Source: SIG673 sp045638685 (lineage in GTDB: Bacteria; Bacillota; Clostridia; Oscillospirales; CAG-272). From it: DNA of 64,000 nucleotides. Positions 8,424 through 17,349 of this stretch are shown piece by piece. The notes beneath the pieces were generated by a model, which had not been told where the DNA came from, searched no databases, and saw only the letters and a list, made by a program, of their open reading frames with translations. The translations under genes and the position numbers were made by a program. The stretch spans positions 46,095 through 110,094 of the forward strand of contig JAZUBT010000037.1 in assembly GCA_045638685.1 (NCBI GenBank), read 5' to 3'. The first letter of the stretch is position 1, and every line of letters starts with the position of its first letter.

Positions 8424-9182
8424 ATGAAGGTTGAATTAATCGCGCACACCCCCGACGCAGACAAAATAATAGCCGCCGCCGCTAAGCTCTGCTATGCAAA
8501 AAGCGACATTTCTACACTTATGGACAAGCTTACCCCCGAAAAAGTTGAGGAGTTTCTCGAAATGCTCTCCGACCTCGGACACGAAAGCCCTGTCGAGCAC
8601 GCGGTTTTCACTTTTGGTATAGAGGGTGTTTCAAGAGCGCTTCTCGCCCAGATAACCCGCCACAGAATAGCGTCTTTCTCTGTACAGAGCCAAAGATACG
8701 TTGACAAAAGCAGCTTTGACTATATCGTTCCGCCGGAAATAGCAAGAGTCCCCGAGGCTTTAGAGGAATATAACGCTGCAATGAAAGAGGACGCCGAGCA
8801 CTACGCAAGATTAAAGGCTATACTCACAAAGGCAAATTACGAGCGCCTGATTTCCGAGGGAAAAAGCGAAGCAGATGCTAAAAAAGCAGCGGAAAAGGCG
8901 GCAAACGAGGACGCAAGGTTCGTTCTCCCCAACGCCTGCGACACAAGAATGATAATGACAATGAACGTCCGTTCACTCTGGAATTTCTTTAAGCTTCGCT
9001 GCTGTACGCGCGCGCAGTGGGAAATCCGCGAGCTCGCTACCGAAATGCTCCGTCTTTGTAAGGAAGCGTGTCCGCTTCTCTTCAAGTACGCCGGACCTGC
9101 TTGTATAAAAGGCAAATGCGCCGAGGGCGCCTTCACCTGCGGAAAGATAACCGAGGTAAGAGAACGTTTTTCAAAAATGTAA
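8424..9182 (+). CDS. thyX: FAD-dependent thymidylate synthase ThyX
   Basis: A 252-residue enzyme that makes dTMP from dUMP using methylene-tetrahydrofolate and a reduced flavin; it acts as a tetramer in the cytoplasm. The family signature RHR-x7-S is present as RHRIASFSVQSQRY (residues 79-92), preceded by the conserved ESPVEHAVFTF (54-64). The second half has NACDTRMIMTMNVRSLWNF, another conserved ThyX block that contributes to nucleotide binding. The start is supported by GAAAGGAACGG about ten bases upstream. No thyA is in the window. The divergent neighbour encodes a deoxynucleotidase. A strong terminator follows at 9265-9302. Confidence 0.97.
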   Translation: MKVELIAHTPDADKIIAAAAKLCYAKSDISTLMDKLTPEKVEEFLEMLSDLGHESPVEHAVFTFGIEGVSRALLAQITRHRIASFSVQSQRYVDKSSFDYIVPPEIARVPEALEEYNAAMKEDAEHYARLKAILTKANYERLISEGKSEADAKKAAEKAANEDARFVLPNACDTRMIMTMNVRSLWNFFKLRCCTRAQWEIRELATEMLRLCKEACPLLFKYAGPACIKGKCAEGAFTCGKITEVRERFSKM

Positions 9183-9264
9183 TCCGGAATAAAGCTTTTC
9201 ACAGCCGCAAGGATACAATCACAAAAGCTTTCATTCTGCAAAAATCAAACTTCATTAAACACAA

Positions 9265-9302
9265 AAAGACCGAAAACATAAAGCGTTTTCGGTCTTTGTT
9301 TT
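9265..9302. terminator. Bidirectional terminator between thyX and the surface lipoprotein gene
   Basis: A perfect 13-bp stem (AAAGACCGAAAAC and its complement) with a 7-nt loop, flanked by A-run and T-run. It lies between two convergent genes and can serve both. Confidence 0.9.
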
Positions 9303-9317
9303 TATTGTTCTACGGGC

Positions 9318-12300
9318 TTATTCGCCGTCTTCCTGAGCGCCCTGCTCATTCGTGGGAACAATCGCGTAGTAATTCTTGCCGCATCCGCAAGAGCAGACGA
9401 AATGGTCAACGGTAATACCGTCATCATGTACGGCACGGTCGCTTTCCTTTGCTTCGGGTTTGCGGTAGCATTTTACTACATTATCATCGTCTTCATCTGT
9501 ACCTTCTTGTTTTTCGCTCCAAAGGGGAATCTTAATGTTTTCCTTTTTAACGGCTATATGGCCGCAGTCGCTGCAAACACTCTTTGTATATCCCGAAGAG
9601 GTACATGTAGGAGCAACAGTCTCAACGTCTGTGTATGTATGATTTCCTTCTGTACAGAACTCGCCCACGTTCTCGCCAATGTAGGCCTCGCTTCTTATCG
9701 TATCGTTTTCGAAGCTTACCGTCTCAAAGTAGATTGTGGTTCCGTCCATAAGCTTTCCGTTACCGTTACCTGCAAGCTCGCCCTCAAATTCGATGCGAAG
9801 CGACGTTACGTCGTCCATCCTTCCGCTCGTAGTACCTACACTCTTGAAGCAGGGATAAGCCGCGTTATCGGGATTTTCGAAAAGCGGAATGGTTACCGTC
9901 TGCCAACCAAGGCTATGTAAATATATGCGTATCTGGTAGCAGCCGCTCGCTGTCATAAGCTTGAATATAACGTTATATCCGCTGGTAGCCTCAACGTTAA
10001 GGCTTACGGTCAGGTATTTGTAACCGGATAAATCGTACACTCCGGGGGTGTTGCCCGCAAGCTTTGTATTAGTAAAGGTTTTAAACTCTATCGCCTTAAG
10101 AGCGTTGGTTTCATACTGTGTTGTTTTAAGAACAGTTTTGTCGCCAAGCTTCGTAACAGTTACTCCTGCGTAATCAAAGCTCTGATCCTCATAGAATTTA
10201 ATCGCGTCAAACTTCTCAAGAATCTCGGTTTTTACGGTTACCGTTTCAGCTTTTCCGGGAATTATTTTGTTTACGGGAGAGACTGAACCTGCATACAAAG
10301 CGGTATTAGCCATATGGAAATCAAACGCGCCGCCGTCAATAACCATAAACTTATATCCAAGCGCGGTGTATTTAGGATTTGCATATTCGGACTTGGCTTT
10401 TACGCCCTCAGAACGGCAAACTCCGTTAATATACACGTCGTAGGTTCCTTCAGCCTCGTTTATAACTATATTGTAGGTAATCCATCCGTCCTGCGCAACG
10501 GAATAAATTTCCTTTCCGTCTCCGGAACACAGTTTACCATTTTCAAGATAGAGGAAATCCTGAAGCTGAACTCCGTCGCTCGTCTGTTTTCTACCCTGAG
10601 CAAGTATTATTTTACCGTCGTTCATTTTGCTGCCGGTAAAGCTGCCTGCGTTAAATTTAATCTCGTTGTAAAGAACCGCGCCGCTATTATTCATAATCGA
10701 TTCGGCGGTTGAGATTTCGGAAACAGTTTTAGAGGTATCTGCGTCCGGAATACTCGTTTCACCATCAACCTTAATGCAGTGAAGTGCGGGAAGCTCTGTT
10801 CCGGATGCTCCGACGATGCTTTCAACATATGCGCGGAATCCCTTGTTGCTGGATATCTGCATCTTGTTTCCAAGTACGCCAGCGGTGTTGTTCGGGATAT
10901 AAAGCAGTTCGTTGTCGGTAACGTTTTTGCCTGCGTCGTAATTTGTCTCAGCCGTATTCGGAAGTAAGGGGTTGGTTATGTAAACCGGAGCAGACGCATT
11001 ATAAATATACATATCGTCAACGTCAAGAGTTCTTTTTTCTCCGGCTGCACTATCAAATAAGAAACGGTGTTGGTAAAAGACGCCCCATTCGGGAATAACG
11101 TAATCCGTTTCTCCTTTTTTCATAAGGACATTCTGAGCCATAAGCTCGCCGTTAAAGTAAGCGTCAATGGTTACCGTGCTATGATGGAGTACAAAGGAAA
11201 GCTTAGAAAATTCCGTGCTGTTAAGCTGTCCTATATTAACAGCCGCACCGTCCGGAGCAAGTATGATACATCCTTTTTCATCCAACCTGAAAAGGGTAAC
11301 CTGCGGTGCTACGTAAGCGTTATTGGCTTTTGTTCTATAATGCAGCTTCATGCTTCCCGTTGCAAATTTGCCGTTTGCGGGAAGCCTAAAGGACATTTCA
11401 AGAATTACGTCTGCACCGCTTTTCTTGAAGCTTTCGGACATTTCAAGGTATGCCTTGTCATCTTGATTGGTGCCATGATTTAACCTTAGGAAGGTATTTT
11501 GCAGTTCGGTTATTTTTTCGGCAGTAGTTGTGCCGAGGTTGTTGTCATGGAAAAGCATAGTAACGTTTCCGTTGCCTGTGTCGTACTTCGCGGCAACCGA
11601 GCTGTTAAAGCCCGCGCCGTCAACTCCGCCGTAAAAACTCGTCGTACCAAGCTTAGCCTTCATTTCTGCAACAGTCGGAAATACTCCGGGAACGGAAAGC
11701 GGACGCGTGGTCTTGAATTCATCCTCGTTACATCTAATACAGAAGCTCTCTATTACCTGTCCGTCCTTAGTGTCCTTGACTTCGGACTTCATGTAATGTC
11801 CGTACGCGGGGATTTCATTCGTTTTAATCGTAAGACCGCACCCGGGATTTGCACAGCGCCCCTCGCTGTAACCGTCTCTTAAGCAGTTAACCTCCAGCTT
11901 AACCTCGATATCAACAATGTTGTGTCCGAATTTATATTCGCCGTTAAACTCGTTCATTTCGCAGCCGCAGGCCTCACATTTTCCGACAATATAACCGTCG
12001 GAATCACAGGTCGCGGGAACGTTACGGTAAGACGAGTCCTCGGTATCTATCTTGTGCGGAAGCTTCGCTACGGCTTCCTTATCTTTATATCCGCAAAGAG
12101 AGCATTTTTTGTAAACAGCGCCGTATTCGGTACAGGTAGGCGCTTTGTAGCCTTCATCACCCGGAAGCTGAACCATATTATGGCTGAGCTTTTCCGCAGT
12201 GGTAATATGCTCGGTCTGTCCGCTACATTCGGAGCAAAGCTTGTAGCTGTATCCGTCGTTGTAGCAATCTGCCGGCACAGACTTGTCGCTAAAGTTATGC

Positions 12301-13466
12301 GCACAGCCTTCGGTCAGCTTTTTATACATTATTTTATCGCGATTATGCTCCGTCTCAAACACGCCGTAGTCGGGATCAAAAGGATTTCCTTCATATCCCT
12401 TGGGAGAGAACGCAATATAAACGTCTATGTTGTCAACCGCAAACGACGAAGCTACTTCAACCTCGTGAGTCATAGCAATCTTGAAGTTTTCAAGGTCCAT
12501 TCCGGCAAAATAGTCGTCGTTCAGATATTCAACGTCCTTGATTACGAGCTTGTTGTCTATGTAGAACTCATACATGCGGTCAATGTCGTTAAGAACGACG
12601 GAGAACCTTATCCATCTGTCGTAATCGGAATCCTTAAGTGTATAAATAGAACCGTAGGTGATAGCTATGGTATGAGTGTCGGCATCATAAGTAAGGAAAT
12701 CAACGGCAGCAAGCTCCTTGTTTCCGGAAAGTAGAACGAGGTCCTTCGTGTTGTCCTTATTGATTTTAACGTCGAACTCAACTACGTAGCTGTTGGACTT
12801 AAGTCTGCTGTATCCGGGAGCAAATACTGCACCGTAGCCGTGATCGCCTATGCTGATTTTATCGGTTCTTTCTATGTAAAGATAGGAGTTAGCGGGCGCA
12901 ACATCGGTCTTGTAATAGTCAGCTTCGGTTACTCCGTCGGGAGTATATACGACAAGCGCGTCGTAGCTGAGCGTATTCTTCCACTCACCCTCAAAATCGG
13001 TGTTGAAACCGACAAGTCTGGTGTGAGTAACACCTGAGCATCTATCACACGATGCCGTTTCGCTGTAACCGTCCTCGGAAAGAGAGTAGTTAATAAACTT
13101 ATGACCGAGCGCGGAGCCCTCCTTTGCTATTGTTTCGGAGTGGGTACAAAGGGCACAGGTTCTCGTCTCGGTTCCGTCCTCTGTACACGTGGCATCCTCG
13201 TTATACACCCATTCAGCCTTAGCAATGGTATGTCCATCGGGCTTCCATACGTACTGCTCAACCTTTTTACATACCCTACAGGTTCTCTCCTTTATACCTG
13301 GCTCGGTACAGGTTCTTTTCTCGATCGTTACTTCTTTTTTGTTCCAATCGTGCCCTTTAACGGAGCACTCATCTTCCTCTTCACTGTCTTTTTTACAAGC
13401 GACAAGCAGTGAAAAAGGAATCATCAGAACCGCAAGAAGAAGTGCGAGTATCCGTATTTTTTTCAT
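9318..13466 (-). CDS. Large surface lipoprotein with Cys-rich repeats and LamG-like modules
   Basis: The frame is open from 13544, but the start at 13466 is preferred: AAGGAGAGC lies just upstream and it yields a clean lipoprotein signal peptide (MKKIRILALL, lipobox LVAC with C24). The mature protein of about 1360 residues carries a recurring module of roughly 30-45 residues of the form C-x-DG-x-R-C-x2-C-x-GH (for example ATCTEDGTETRTCALC), about eight copies. Between them are concanavalin/LamG-like beta-sandwich segments (for example YEFYIDNKLVIKD and YDVYINGVCRSEG). The last part ends in another Cys pair region near the C-terminus. The protein is probably anchored on the outer face of the membrane and binds carbohydrate or another surface ligand; that is inference. 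A related architecture occurs in the gene at 61989. Confidence 0.8.
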   Translation of the reverse strand: MKKIRILALLLAVLMIPFSLLVACKKDSEEEDECSVKGHDWNKKEVTIEKRTCTEPGIKERTCRVCKKVEQYVWKPDGHTIAKAEWVYNEDATCTEDGTETRTCALCTHSETIAKEGSALGHKFINYSLSEDGYSETASCDRCSGVTHTRLVGFNTDFEGEWKNTLSYDALVVYTPDGVTEADYYKTDVAPANSYLYIERTDKISIGDHGYGAVFAPGYSRLKSNSYVVEFDVKINKDNTKDLVLLSGNKELAAVDFLTYDADTHTIAITYGSIYTLKDSDYDRWIRFSVVLNDIDRMYEFYIDNKLVIKDVEYLNDDYFAGMDLENFKIAMTHEVEVASSFAVDNIDVYIAFSPKGYEGNPFDPDYGVFETEHNRDKIMYKKLTEGCAHNFSDKSVPADCYNDGYSYKLCSECSGQTEHITTAEKLSHNMVQLPGDEGYKAPTCTEYGAVYKKCSLCGYKDKEAVAKLPHKIDTEDSSYRNVPATCDSDGYIVGKCEACGCEMNEFNGEYKFGHNIVDIEVKLEVNCLRDGYSEGRCANPGCGLTIKTNEIPAYGHYMKSEVKDTKDGQVIESFCIRCNEDEFKTTRPLSVPGVFPTVAEMKAKLGTTSFYGGVDGAGFNSSVAAKYDTGNGNVTMLFHDNNLGTTTAEKITELQNTFLRLNHGTNQDDKAYLEMSESFKKSGADVILEMSFRLPANGKFATGSMKLHYRTKANNAYVAPQVTLFRLDEKGCIILAPDGAAVNIGQLNSTEFSKLSFVLHHSTVTIDAYFNGELMAQNVLMKKGETDYVIPEWGVFYQHRFLFDSAAGEKRTLDVDDMYIYNASAPVYITNPLLPNTAETNYDAGKNVTDNELLYIPNNTAGVLGNKMQISSNKGFRAYVESIVGASGTELPALHCIKVDGETSIPDADTSKTVSEISTAESIMNNSGAVLYNEIKFNAGSFTGSKMNDGKIILAQGRKQTSDGVQLQDFLYLENGKLCSGDGKEIYSVAQDGWITYNIVINEAEGTYDVYINGVCRSEGVKAKSEYANPKYTALGYKFMVIDGGAFDFHMANTALYAGSVSPVNKIIPGKAETVTVKTEILEKFDAIKFYEDQSFDYAGVTVTKLGDKTVLKTTQYETNALKAIEFKTFTNTKLAGNTPGVYDLSGYKYLTVSLNVEATSGYNVIFKLMTASGCYQIRIYLHSLGWQTVTIPLFENPDNAAYPCFKSVGTTSGRMDDVTSLRIEFEGELAGNGNGKLMDGTTIYFETVSFENDTIRSEAYIGENVGEFCTEGNHTYTDVETVAPTCTSSGYTKSVCSDCGHIAVKKENIKIPLWSEKQEGTDEDDDNVVKCYRKPEAKESDRAVHDDGITVDHFVCSCGCGKNYYAIVPTNEQGAQEDGE

Positions 13467-13502
13467 ATTTGCTCTCCTTAAAAAGATTATTTTGCAAGTA
13501 CA

Positions 13503-13531
13503 ATTATAGCATTCCGAGGTTGTTTTATCAA
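13503..13531 (-). promoter_or_regulatory. Promoter of the large surface lipoprotein gene
   Basis: On the minus strand: TTGATA, 17-bp spacer, TATAAT. The transcript would start about 30 bp before the chosen start codon, which also argues against the upstream ATG at 13544, since that lies behind the promoter. Confidence 0.7.
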
Positions 13532-13565
13532 TGTATTTTTTCAATCACGAAATGTATTATTTCAA
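13530..13565. promoter_or_regulatory. Two 15-bp direct repeats overlapping the -35 region (candidate operator)
   Basis: AATGTATTTTTTCAA at 13530-13544 and AATGTATTATTTCAA at 13551-13565 agree at 14 of 15 positions and start 21 bp apart, two helical turns. The first touches the -35 hexamer (13526-13531) of the lipoprotein promoter. This spacing is typical of sites for two-component response regulators; the regulator is unknown. Confidence 0.5.
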
Positions 13566-13755
13566 CCCGATTTATTGTTATTCGCAATATAACCAAAAAG
13601 ATATTTATATTTTATAGCAAACTACCCAAAGCGCCACCGAGTTTACAAGCACTGTCGTCCTTTTTTATCTTGAAAAATGACGCGCTTACAAAAATTCACA
13701 CTAAATTAACATTTTTAAACCGTTAAATTCAAAGAATTATGTTAAAATTGCGTTT

Positions 13756-13780
13756 GAAATTGAAACCGAGTTTCATTTTC
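13756..13780 (+). promoter_or_regulatory. Inverted repeat upstream of the Zur-like gene (candidate Zur/Fur box)
   Basis: GAAATTGAAA and TTTCATTTTC form a 10-bp inverted repeat (nine pairs match) around CCGAG, 20 bp before the start codon of the Fur-family gene. Position and symmetry suit autoregulation of the zinc operon by its own regulator. The sequence is not the Bacillus Zur consensus, so the assignment is inference. Confidence 0.5.
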
Positions 13781-13799
13781 GAAAGTAACACAAAAGGGG

Positions 13800-14189
13800 T
13801 TGAGCGACATCAACAGAGAAAGCGGCTACAAAACGCGCCAGCGCGAGGCAATTCTCGAATATCTTAAAAAGGAAAACCGCTGCGTAAGCGCGGAAGACAT
13901 AATAAACGCTCTCGGCGCTTCAAAGGCTACCGCTTACAGAAGCCTTGAGCGCTTCGTAAGCGAGGGAATCGTTCTTCGTTTTTCGGGAGACGTTGGAGAA
14001 GGTGCGGTTTACAGATACAACAAAAGTCATAGCGGACACTTTCATCTTAAGTGCACAAGCTGTGGAAAAACAGTGTGCGCAGACTGCGGATTTATAAAAC
14101 AAATGGAGGAGCATTTTATGGCTCACCACGGCTTCGGTCTCAGCAAATCGCAAACCGTTTTTTACGGCACATGCTCCGATTGCAGATAA
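13800..14189 (+). CDS. Fur-family transcriptional regulator, probably Zur
   Basis: A 129-residue metal-sensing repressor starting at TTG 13800 behind AAAAGGGG. Residues 11-62 form the winged helix (KTRQREAILEYL, ATAYRSLERFVSEG). The dimerisation domain has the HFHLKC block (H80, H82, C85) and two Cys pairs, C85/C88 and C125/C128, that form the structural zinc site of the family. Zur is preferred over Fur or PerR because the zinc importer znuACB follows 39 nt downstream on the same strand. The protein is at the short end of the family's usual length (about 130-150). A possible own operator lies at 13756-13780. Confidence 0.85.
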   Translation: MSDINRESGYKTRQREAILEYLKKENRCVSAEDIINALGASKATAYRSLERFVSEGIVLRFSGDVGEGAVYRYNKSHSGHFHLKCTSCGKTVCADCGFIKQMEEHFMAHHGFGLSKSQTVFYGTCSDCR

Positions 14190-14228
14190 ACGCGACGGCA
14201 CGTTAAAACACGAGGTTAAAATTCGAAT

Positions 14229-15221
14229 ATGAAAAAGACAAAAATGAGTTTGATAAAAATTTTGCTTTTAGCGTTAATACTAACGGCATTTTCAAGTGTT
14301 TTCCCCGCTTGCTCGGGAGCCGAGCTTTACAGCGAGGGAGACGGACAGCTGAATGTTGTATGCACAAGCTTTCCGCCGTTTGATTTCGCAAGACAGATAG
14401 GCGGAGAAAAAATCACGGTTACCGTTTTACAGGATAACGGGGCGGACCTTCACAACTACTCCCCCACCGCAAAAACGCTCAGAGCTATCAGCGAAGCGGA
14501 TATTTTCATATGTATTGGCGGCGAGTCGGAAAAAAACTGGGTAGAGGACGTTATAGGCTCTGCCGAAAACCCCGATTTAACGGTACTGTATCTTACCGAC
14601 GAAATAGAGCTTATACACGCCGAGCTTGAAGGCCATAACCACGGAGACGGGCACGGCGAAGACGAGGCTCACGGTAGCGAAGAACACGCCGGCGGCGGAG
14701 ACGAGCATATATGGCTCTCACTCAAAAACGCGCTTAAAATATCGGATAAAATCTGCTCCGCGTTTATCGAAAAGGACGCTGATAACGCAACGTACTACTC
14801 GACAGAGGCGGACGCGTTCAAGGCAAAGCTTAACGCGCTTGACGGTGAGTACCGCGCGGCGGTTGACGGTGCTAAAACAAAAACCGTAGTGGTTGCCGAC
14901 CGATTTCCTTTTATCTATTTGACAAACGATTACGGCCTCTGCTACTACGCTGCGTTCAGCGGCTGCTCAACCGAGGTAAATTCGGATTTCGCGACACAGG
15001 TTAAGCTTATTAACGCCGTAAAGGATCATTCCCTTTCGGCGGTAATAGTAACCGAGGGCGCGGACAAGGCGCTCGCAGACAATATTTGCGCCGAAACTGG
15101 GTGCAAAAAGGTTATGCTTAACTCAATGCAGTCGGTAACCCGCGCCGAGATACAGTCAGGCGCCACCTACCTCGATATTATGACAAAAAATCTCGCGGCG
15201 CTTAAAGAGGCGCTGGCGTAA
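14229..15221 (+). CDS. znuA: Zinc ABC transporter substrate-binding lipoprotein
   Basis: A 330-residue cluster A-I metal-binding protein (ZnuA/AdcA family). The signal peptide ends in the lipobox FPAC (C28). The first zinc ligand is in ADLHNYSPT (H75). The second is in DEHIW (H160), after a His/Asp/Glu-rich loop (residues about 130-160) typical of zinc rather than manganese proteins. The third canonical histidine region reads VVADRFPFIYLTNDYGL (about 221-237), where Asp-Arg replaces the usual His-Asp; some Clostridial relatives seem to share this form. Acidic TEGAD near 273 may provide the last ligand. It delivers zinc to ZnuB; znuC follows after a 277-bp repeat-bearing gap. Confidence 0.9.
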   Translation: MKKTKMSLIKILLLALILTAFSSVFPACSGAELYSEGDGQLNVVCTSFPPFDFARQIGGEKITVTVLQDNGADLHNYSPTAKTLRAISEADIFICIGGESEKNWVEDVIGSAENPDLTVLYLTDEIELIHAELEGHNHGDGHGEDEAHGSEEHAGGGDEHIWLSLKNALKISDKICSAFIEKDADNATYYSTEADAFKAKLNALDGEYRAAVDGAKTKTVVVADRFPFIYLTNDYGLCYYAAFSGCSTEVNSDFATQVKLINAVKDHSLSAVIVTEGADKALADNICAETGCKKVMLNSMQSVTRAEIQSGATYLDIMTKNLAALKEALA

Positions 15222-15290
15222 AGTCGGTTTCTGTTCTGCGTCGGTAAAAAGCACACCCCGTGCCCCGATGGAACACACACTTTCCACAGT

Positions 15291-15430
15291 CCCCCGTACT
15301 TCGTGAAACGCACCGACCACCACAAATAAACACACCCGTGCCTCGCGAAACGCACCGACTGCCACAAATAAACACACCCGTGCCTCGCGAAACACACCTA
15401 CCACCACAAATAAACACACCCGTACCTCAA
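15291..15430. repeat. 42-bp tandem repeat, about three and a half copies, inside the znu operon
   Basis: Full units at 15305-15346, 15347-15388 and 15389-15430, each starting GAAAC(G/A)CACC and containing CCACAAATAAACACACCCGT; a partial unit precedes them from about 15291. Because 42 is divisible by three, several spurious reading frames run through the array on both strands. It occupies most of the znuA-znuC gap. Confidence 0.9.
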
Positions 15431-15498
15431 AATACATCCACCGCAGCTTCACATAGCATTTAAAAAACGGAAGAAAAGCAAAATCACGGAGAAAAACA

Positions 15499-16323
15499 AT
15501 GGCACTTATAAAATCGGAAAACCTTGCCCTCGGATACGAGGGGCATATAATCGTTGAAAACCTGAATTTTGAGATTAACGAGGGAGATTATCTTTGCATA
15601 ATCGGAGAAAACGGCTCCGGCAAAAGTACTCTTATGAAAACACTTCTCGGACTAAAATCAAAAATGGGCGGCTCTCTTACCTTCGGAGACGGACTTAAGA
15701 AAAATCAGATAGGATACCTTCCGCAGCAGACGTTAACGCAAAGAGACTTCCCCGCGTCCGCATTTGAGGTGGTAATTTCCGGCTGTCTTAACCGCTCGGG
15801 ATTTCGTCCGTTCTACACCGCTCTGCAAAAGGAGACGGCGAGATACAATATGATGCTTCTCGGAATAACCGAGCTTTCGGGCCGTTGTTACAGAGAGCTT
15901 TCGGGCGGCCAGCAGCAAAGAGTTTTACTTGCCCGCGCGCTTTGTGCCTCGTCTAAGCTGCTTATCCTCGACGAGCCTGTTTCCGGACTTGATCCTAAGG
16001 TTACGCAGGAGATGTATTCGATAATTGAGCATCTTAACTCCTGCGGAGTAACTGTCGTTATGGTTTCGCACGACATTGAAGCGGCTACCAAATACGCCTC
16101 TCACATTCTTCACATAAGCCACGAGCCGCTCTTCTTCGGCACGAAAGAAGCTTATCTCAAAAGTGAGGTTTTCGGGGCATTTTCGGGAAAAAGCCCGTTG
16201 AAAGACTCCGTCTCAAATGACAAAAAAAGCTTGTTAAACACAGCCTCAAACGAAGAAGCCGCTGCGCTTACCCTCACCCCGAACAGTAAAAACGTAAAAA
16301 GAGACACGAAAGGAGAGCAATAA
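15499..16323 (+). CDS. znuC: Zinc ABC transporter ATP-binding protein
   Basis: A 274-residue ABC ATPase. Walker A is GENGSGKS (36-43), the signature is ELSGGQQQRVLLARAL (about 133-148), and Walker B follows as LLILDEPVSGLD; the H-loop is in VVMVSHDIE. It powers the ZnuB permease at the membrane. The core ends near residue 240; the last 35 residues are polar and poorly conserved in appearance. The stop overlaps the znuB start in TAATG, implying translational coupling. GGAG lies before the ATG at 15499. Confidence 0.95.
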   Translation: MALIKSENLALGYEGHIIVENLNFEINEGDYLCIIGENGSGKSTLMKTLLGLKSKMGGSLTFGDGLKKNQIGYLPQQTLTQRDFPASAFEVVISGCLNRSGFRPFYTALQKETARYNMMLLGITELSGRCYRELSGGQQQRVLLARALCASSKLLILDEPVSGLDPKVTQEMYSIIEHLNSCGVTVVMVSHDIEAATKYASHILHISHEPLFFGTKEAYLKSEVFGAFSGKSPLKDSVSNDKKSLLNTASNEEAAALTLTPNSKNVKRDTKGEQ

Positions 16324-17165
16324 TGGATACCCTGATATTTTACTTCAAAACCTACCCGACGGTCAGATATTCAACCCTCGTTTTAGCTCTCGTTTCGCTT
16401 TGCGCGGCTCTTCTTGGAGTAAGCCTTGTCCTTAAACGCTTTTCAATGATAGGCGACGGTCTTTCACACGTTGCGTTCGGAGCAACGGGGATAGCCACGG
16501 CGGCAAGCTTTACCCCTGTTTACGTCGCGCTTCCCTTCACCGTTGTCGCTGCGGTACTGCTTCTGCGCATACGCTCAAACACAAAAATACAGGGAGATGC
16601 GGCAATAGCTATGATTTCCGCAGGCTCGCTTGCCTTTGGATATATGATGCTTAATCTTTTTCCGTCTGCTTCGTCAAGCATAAGCGGAGACGCCTGTTCT
16701 ACGCTTTTCGGCTCCGCAAGTATAATAGGAATAAAGAAATCCGACGTTATCCTCTGCACCGTTCTTGCGCTCGTCGTCTTATTCGTATTTATCTTTTTCT
16801 ACCACAAAATTTTCGCCGTAACCTTTGACGAAAGCTTTGCCTCTGCAACCGGAACCAAGGCGGAGATATACAACACGCTTATCGCGGTAATAACCGGAGT
16901 TGTTATTGTAATGGCGATGAATATGGTAGGGGCGCTGCTTATTTCGGCGCTTATCACCTTCCCGGCGCTCTCGGCAATGAGAGTATTTAAAACCTTTAAA
17001 AAGGTTGTTATCTGCTCCGCCTTGCTCGCCGTTACCTGCGCGCTTATCGGAACGGTAATCTGTATTTTGGCATCCACCCCCGTCGGTTCTACCATCGCGC
17101 TTACCAACATTGCCGCTTTCGGTATATTCTACGTTATAGGACTTGTAAAAACAGGAAAGGCGTAA
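16323..17165 (+). CDS. znuB: Zinc ABC transporter permease
   Basis: A 280-residue ABC-3 family membrane subunit with about eight hydrophobic segments. Conserved parts include the MIGDGLSHVAFGATG block (about 41-55) and, late in the protein, MVGALLISALITFPA, both typical of ZnuB/AdcB permeases. It forms the zinc channel with ZnuC as ATPase and ZnuA as donor. The start codon shares a base with the stop of znuC. A terminator follows at 17275-17320. Confidence 0.95.
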   Translation: MDTLIFYFKTYPTVRYSTLVLALVSLCAALLGVSLVLKRFSMIGDGLSHVAFGATGIATAASFTPVYVALPFTVVAAVLLLRIRSNTKIQGDAAIAMISAGSLAFGYMMLNLFPSASSSISGDACSTLFGSASIIGIKKSDVILCTVLALVVLFVFIFFYHKIFAVTFDESFASATGTKAEIYNTLIAVITGVVIVMAMNMVGALLISALITFPALSAMRVFKTFKKVVICSALLAVTCALIGTVICILASTPVGSTIALTNIAAFGIFYVIGLVKTGKA

Positions 17166-17209
17166 AGCTACTGATAATTTAATTAAACCGCTCATAAGCG
17201 TTGACGCTT

Positions 17210-17257
17210 GGCGGCACTGGCAGAGCCTCCCTTTTTATGAAGGCTCCATCAGTCGCC
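17210..17257. other. Imperfect hairpin downstream of znuB
   Basis: Outer GGCG/CGCC and inner GAGCCT/AGGCTC pairings enclose a T-rich loop. No T-run follows, so it is not a classical terminator; it may be an RNA 3' structure or chance. Confidence 0.3.
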
Positions 17258-17274
17258 TTTAACTAAAAACATAC

Positions 17275-17320
17275 AGCACACTGAATTTCACCAAAAGCGA
17301 AATACAGTGTGCTTTTCTTT
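17275..17320. terminator. Terminator between znuB and the peptidoglycan-binding genes
   Basis: AGCACACTG and CAGTGTGCT pair, with an inner ATTTC/GAAAT stem, followed by TTTTCTTT on the plus strand. It lies between convergent transcription units. Confidence 0.8.
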
Positions 17321-17349
17321 GTTCGATAAGTATTTTAAGGGTACCGATT

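Noticed and set aside
15291..15430. CRISPR array in the znu gap
   Set aside because: The whole 42-bp unit repeats without unique spacers, and there are no cas genes.
15156..15463. Several overlapping frames on both strands through the znuA-znuC gap
   Set aside because: They exist only because the 42-bp repeat unit is a multiple of three; no start signals or protein-like composition.
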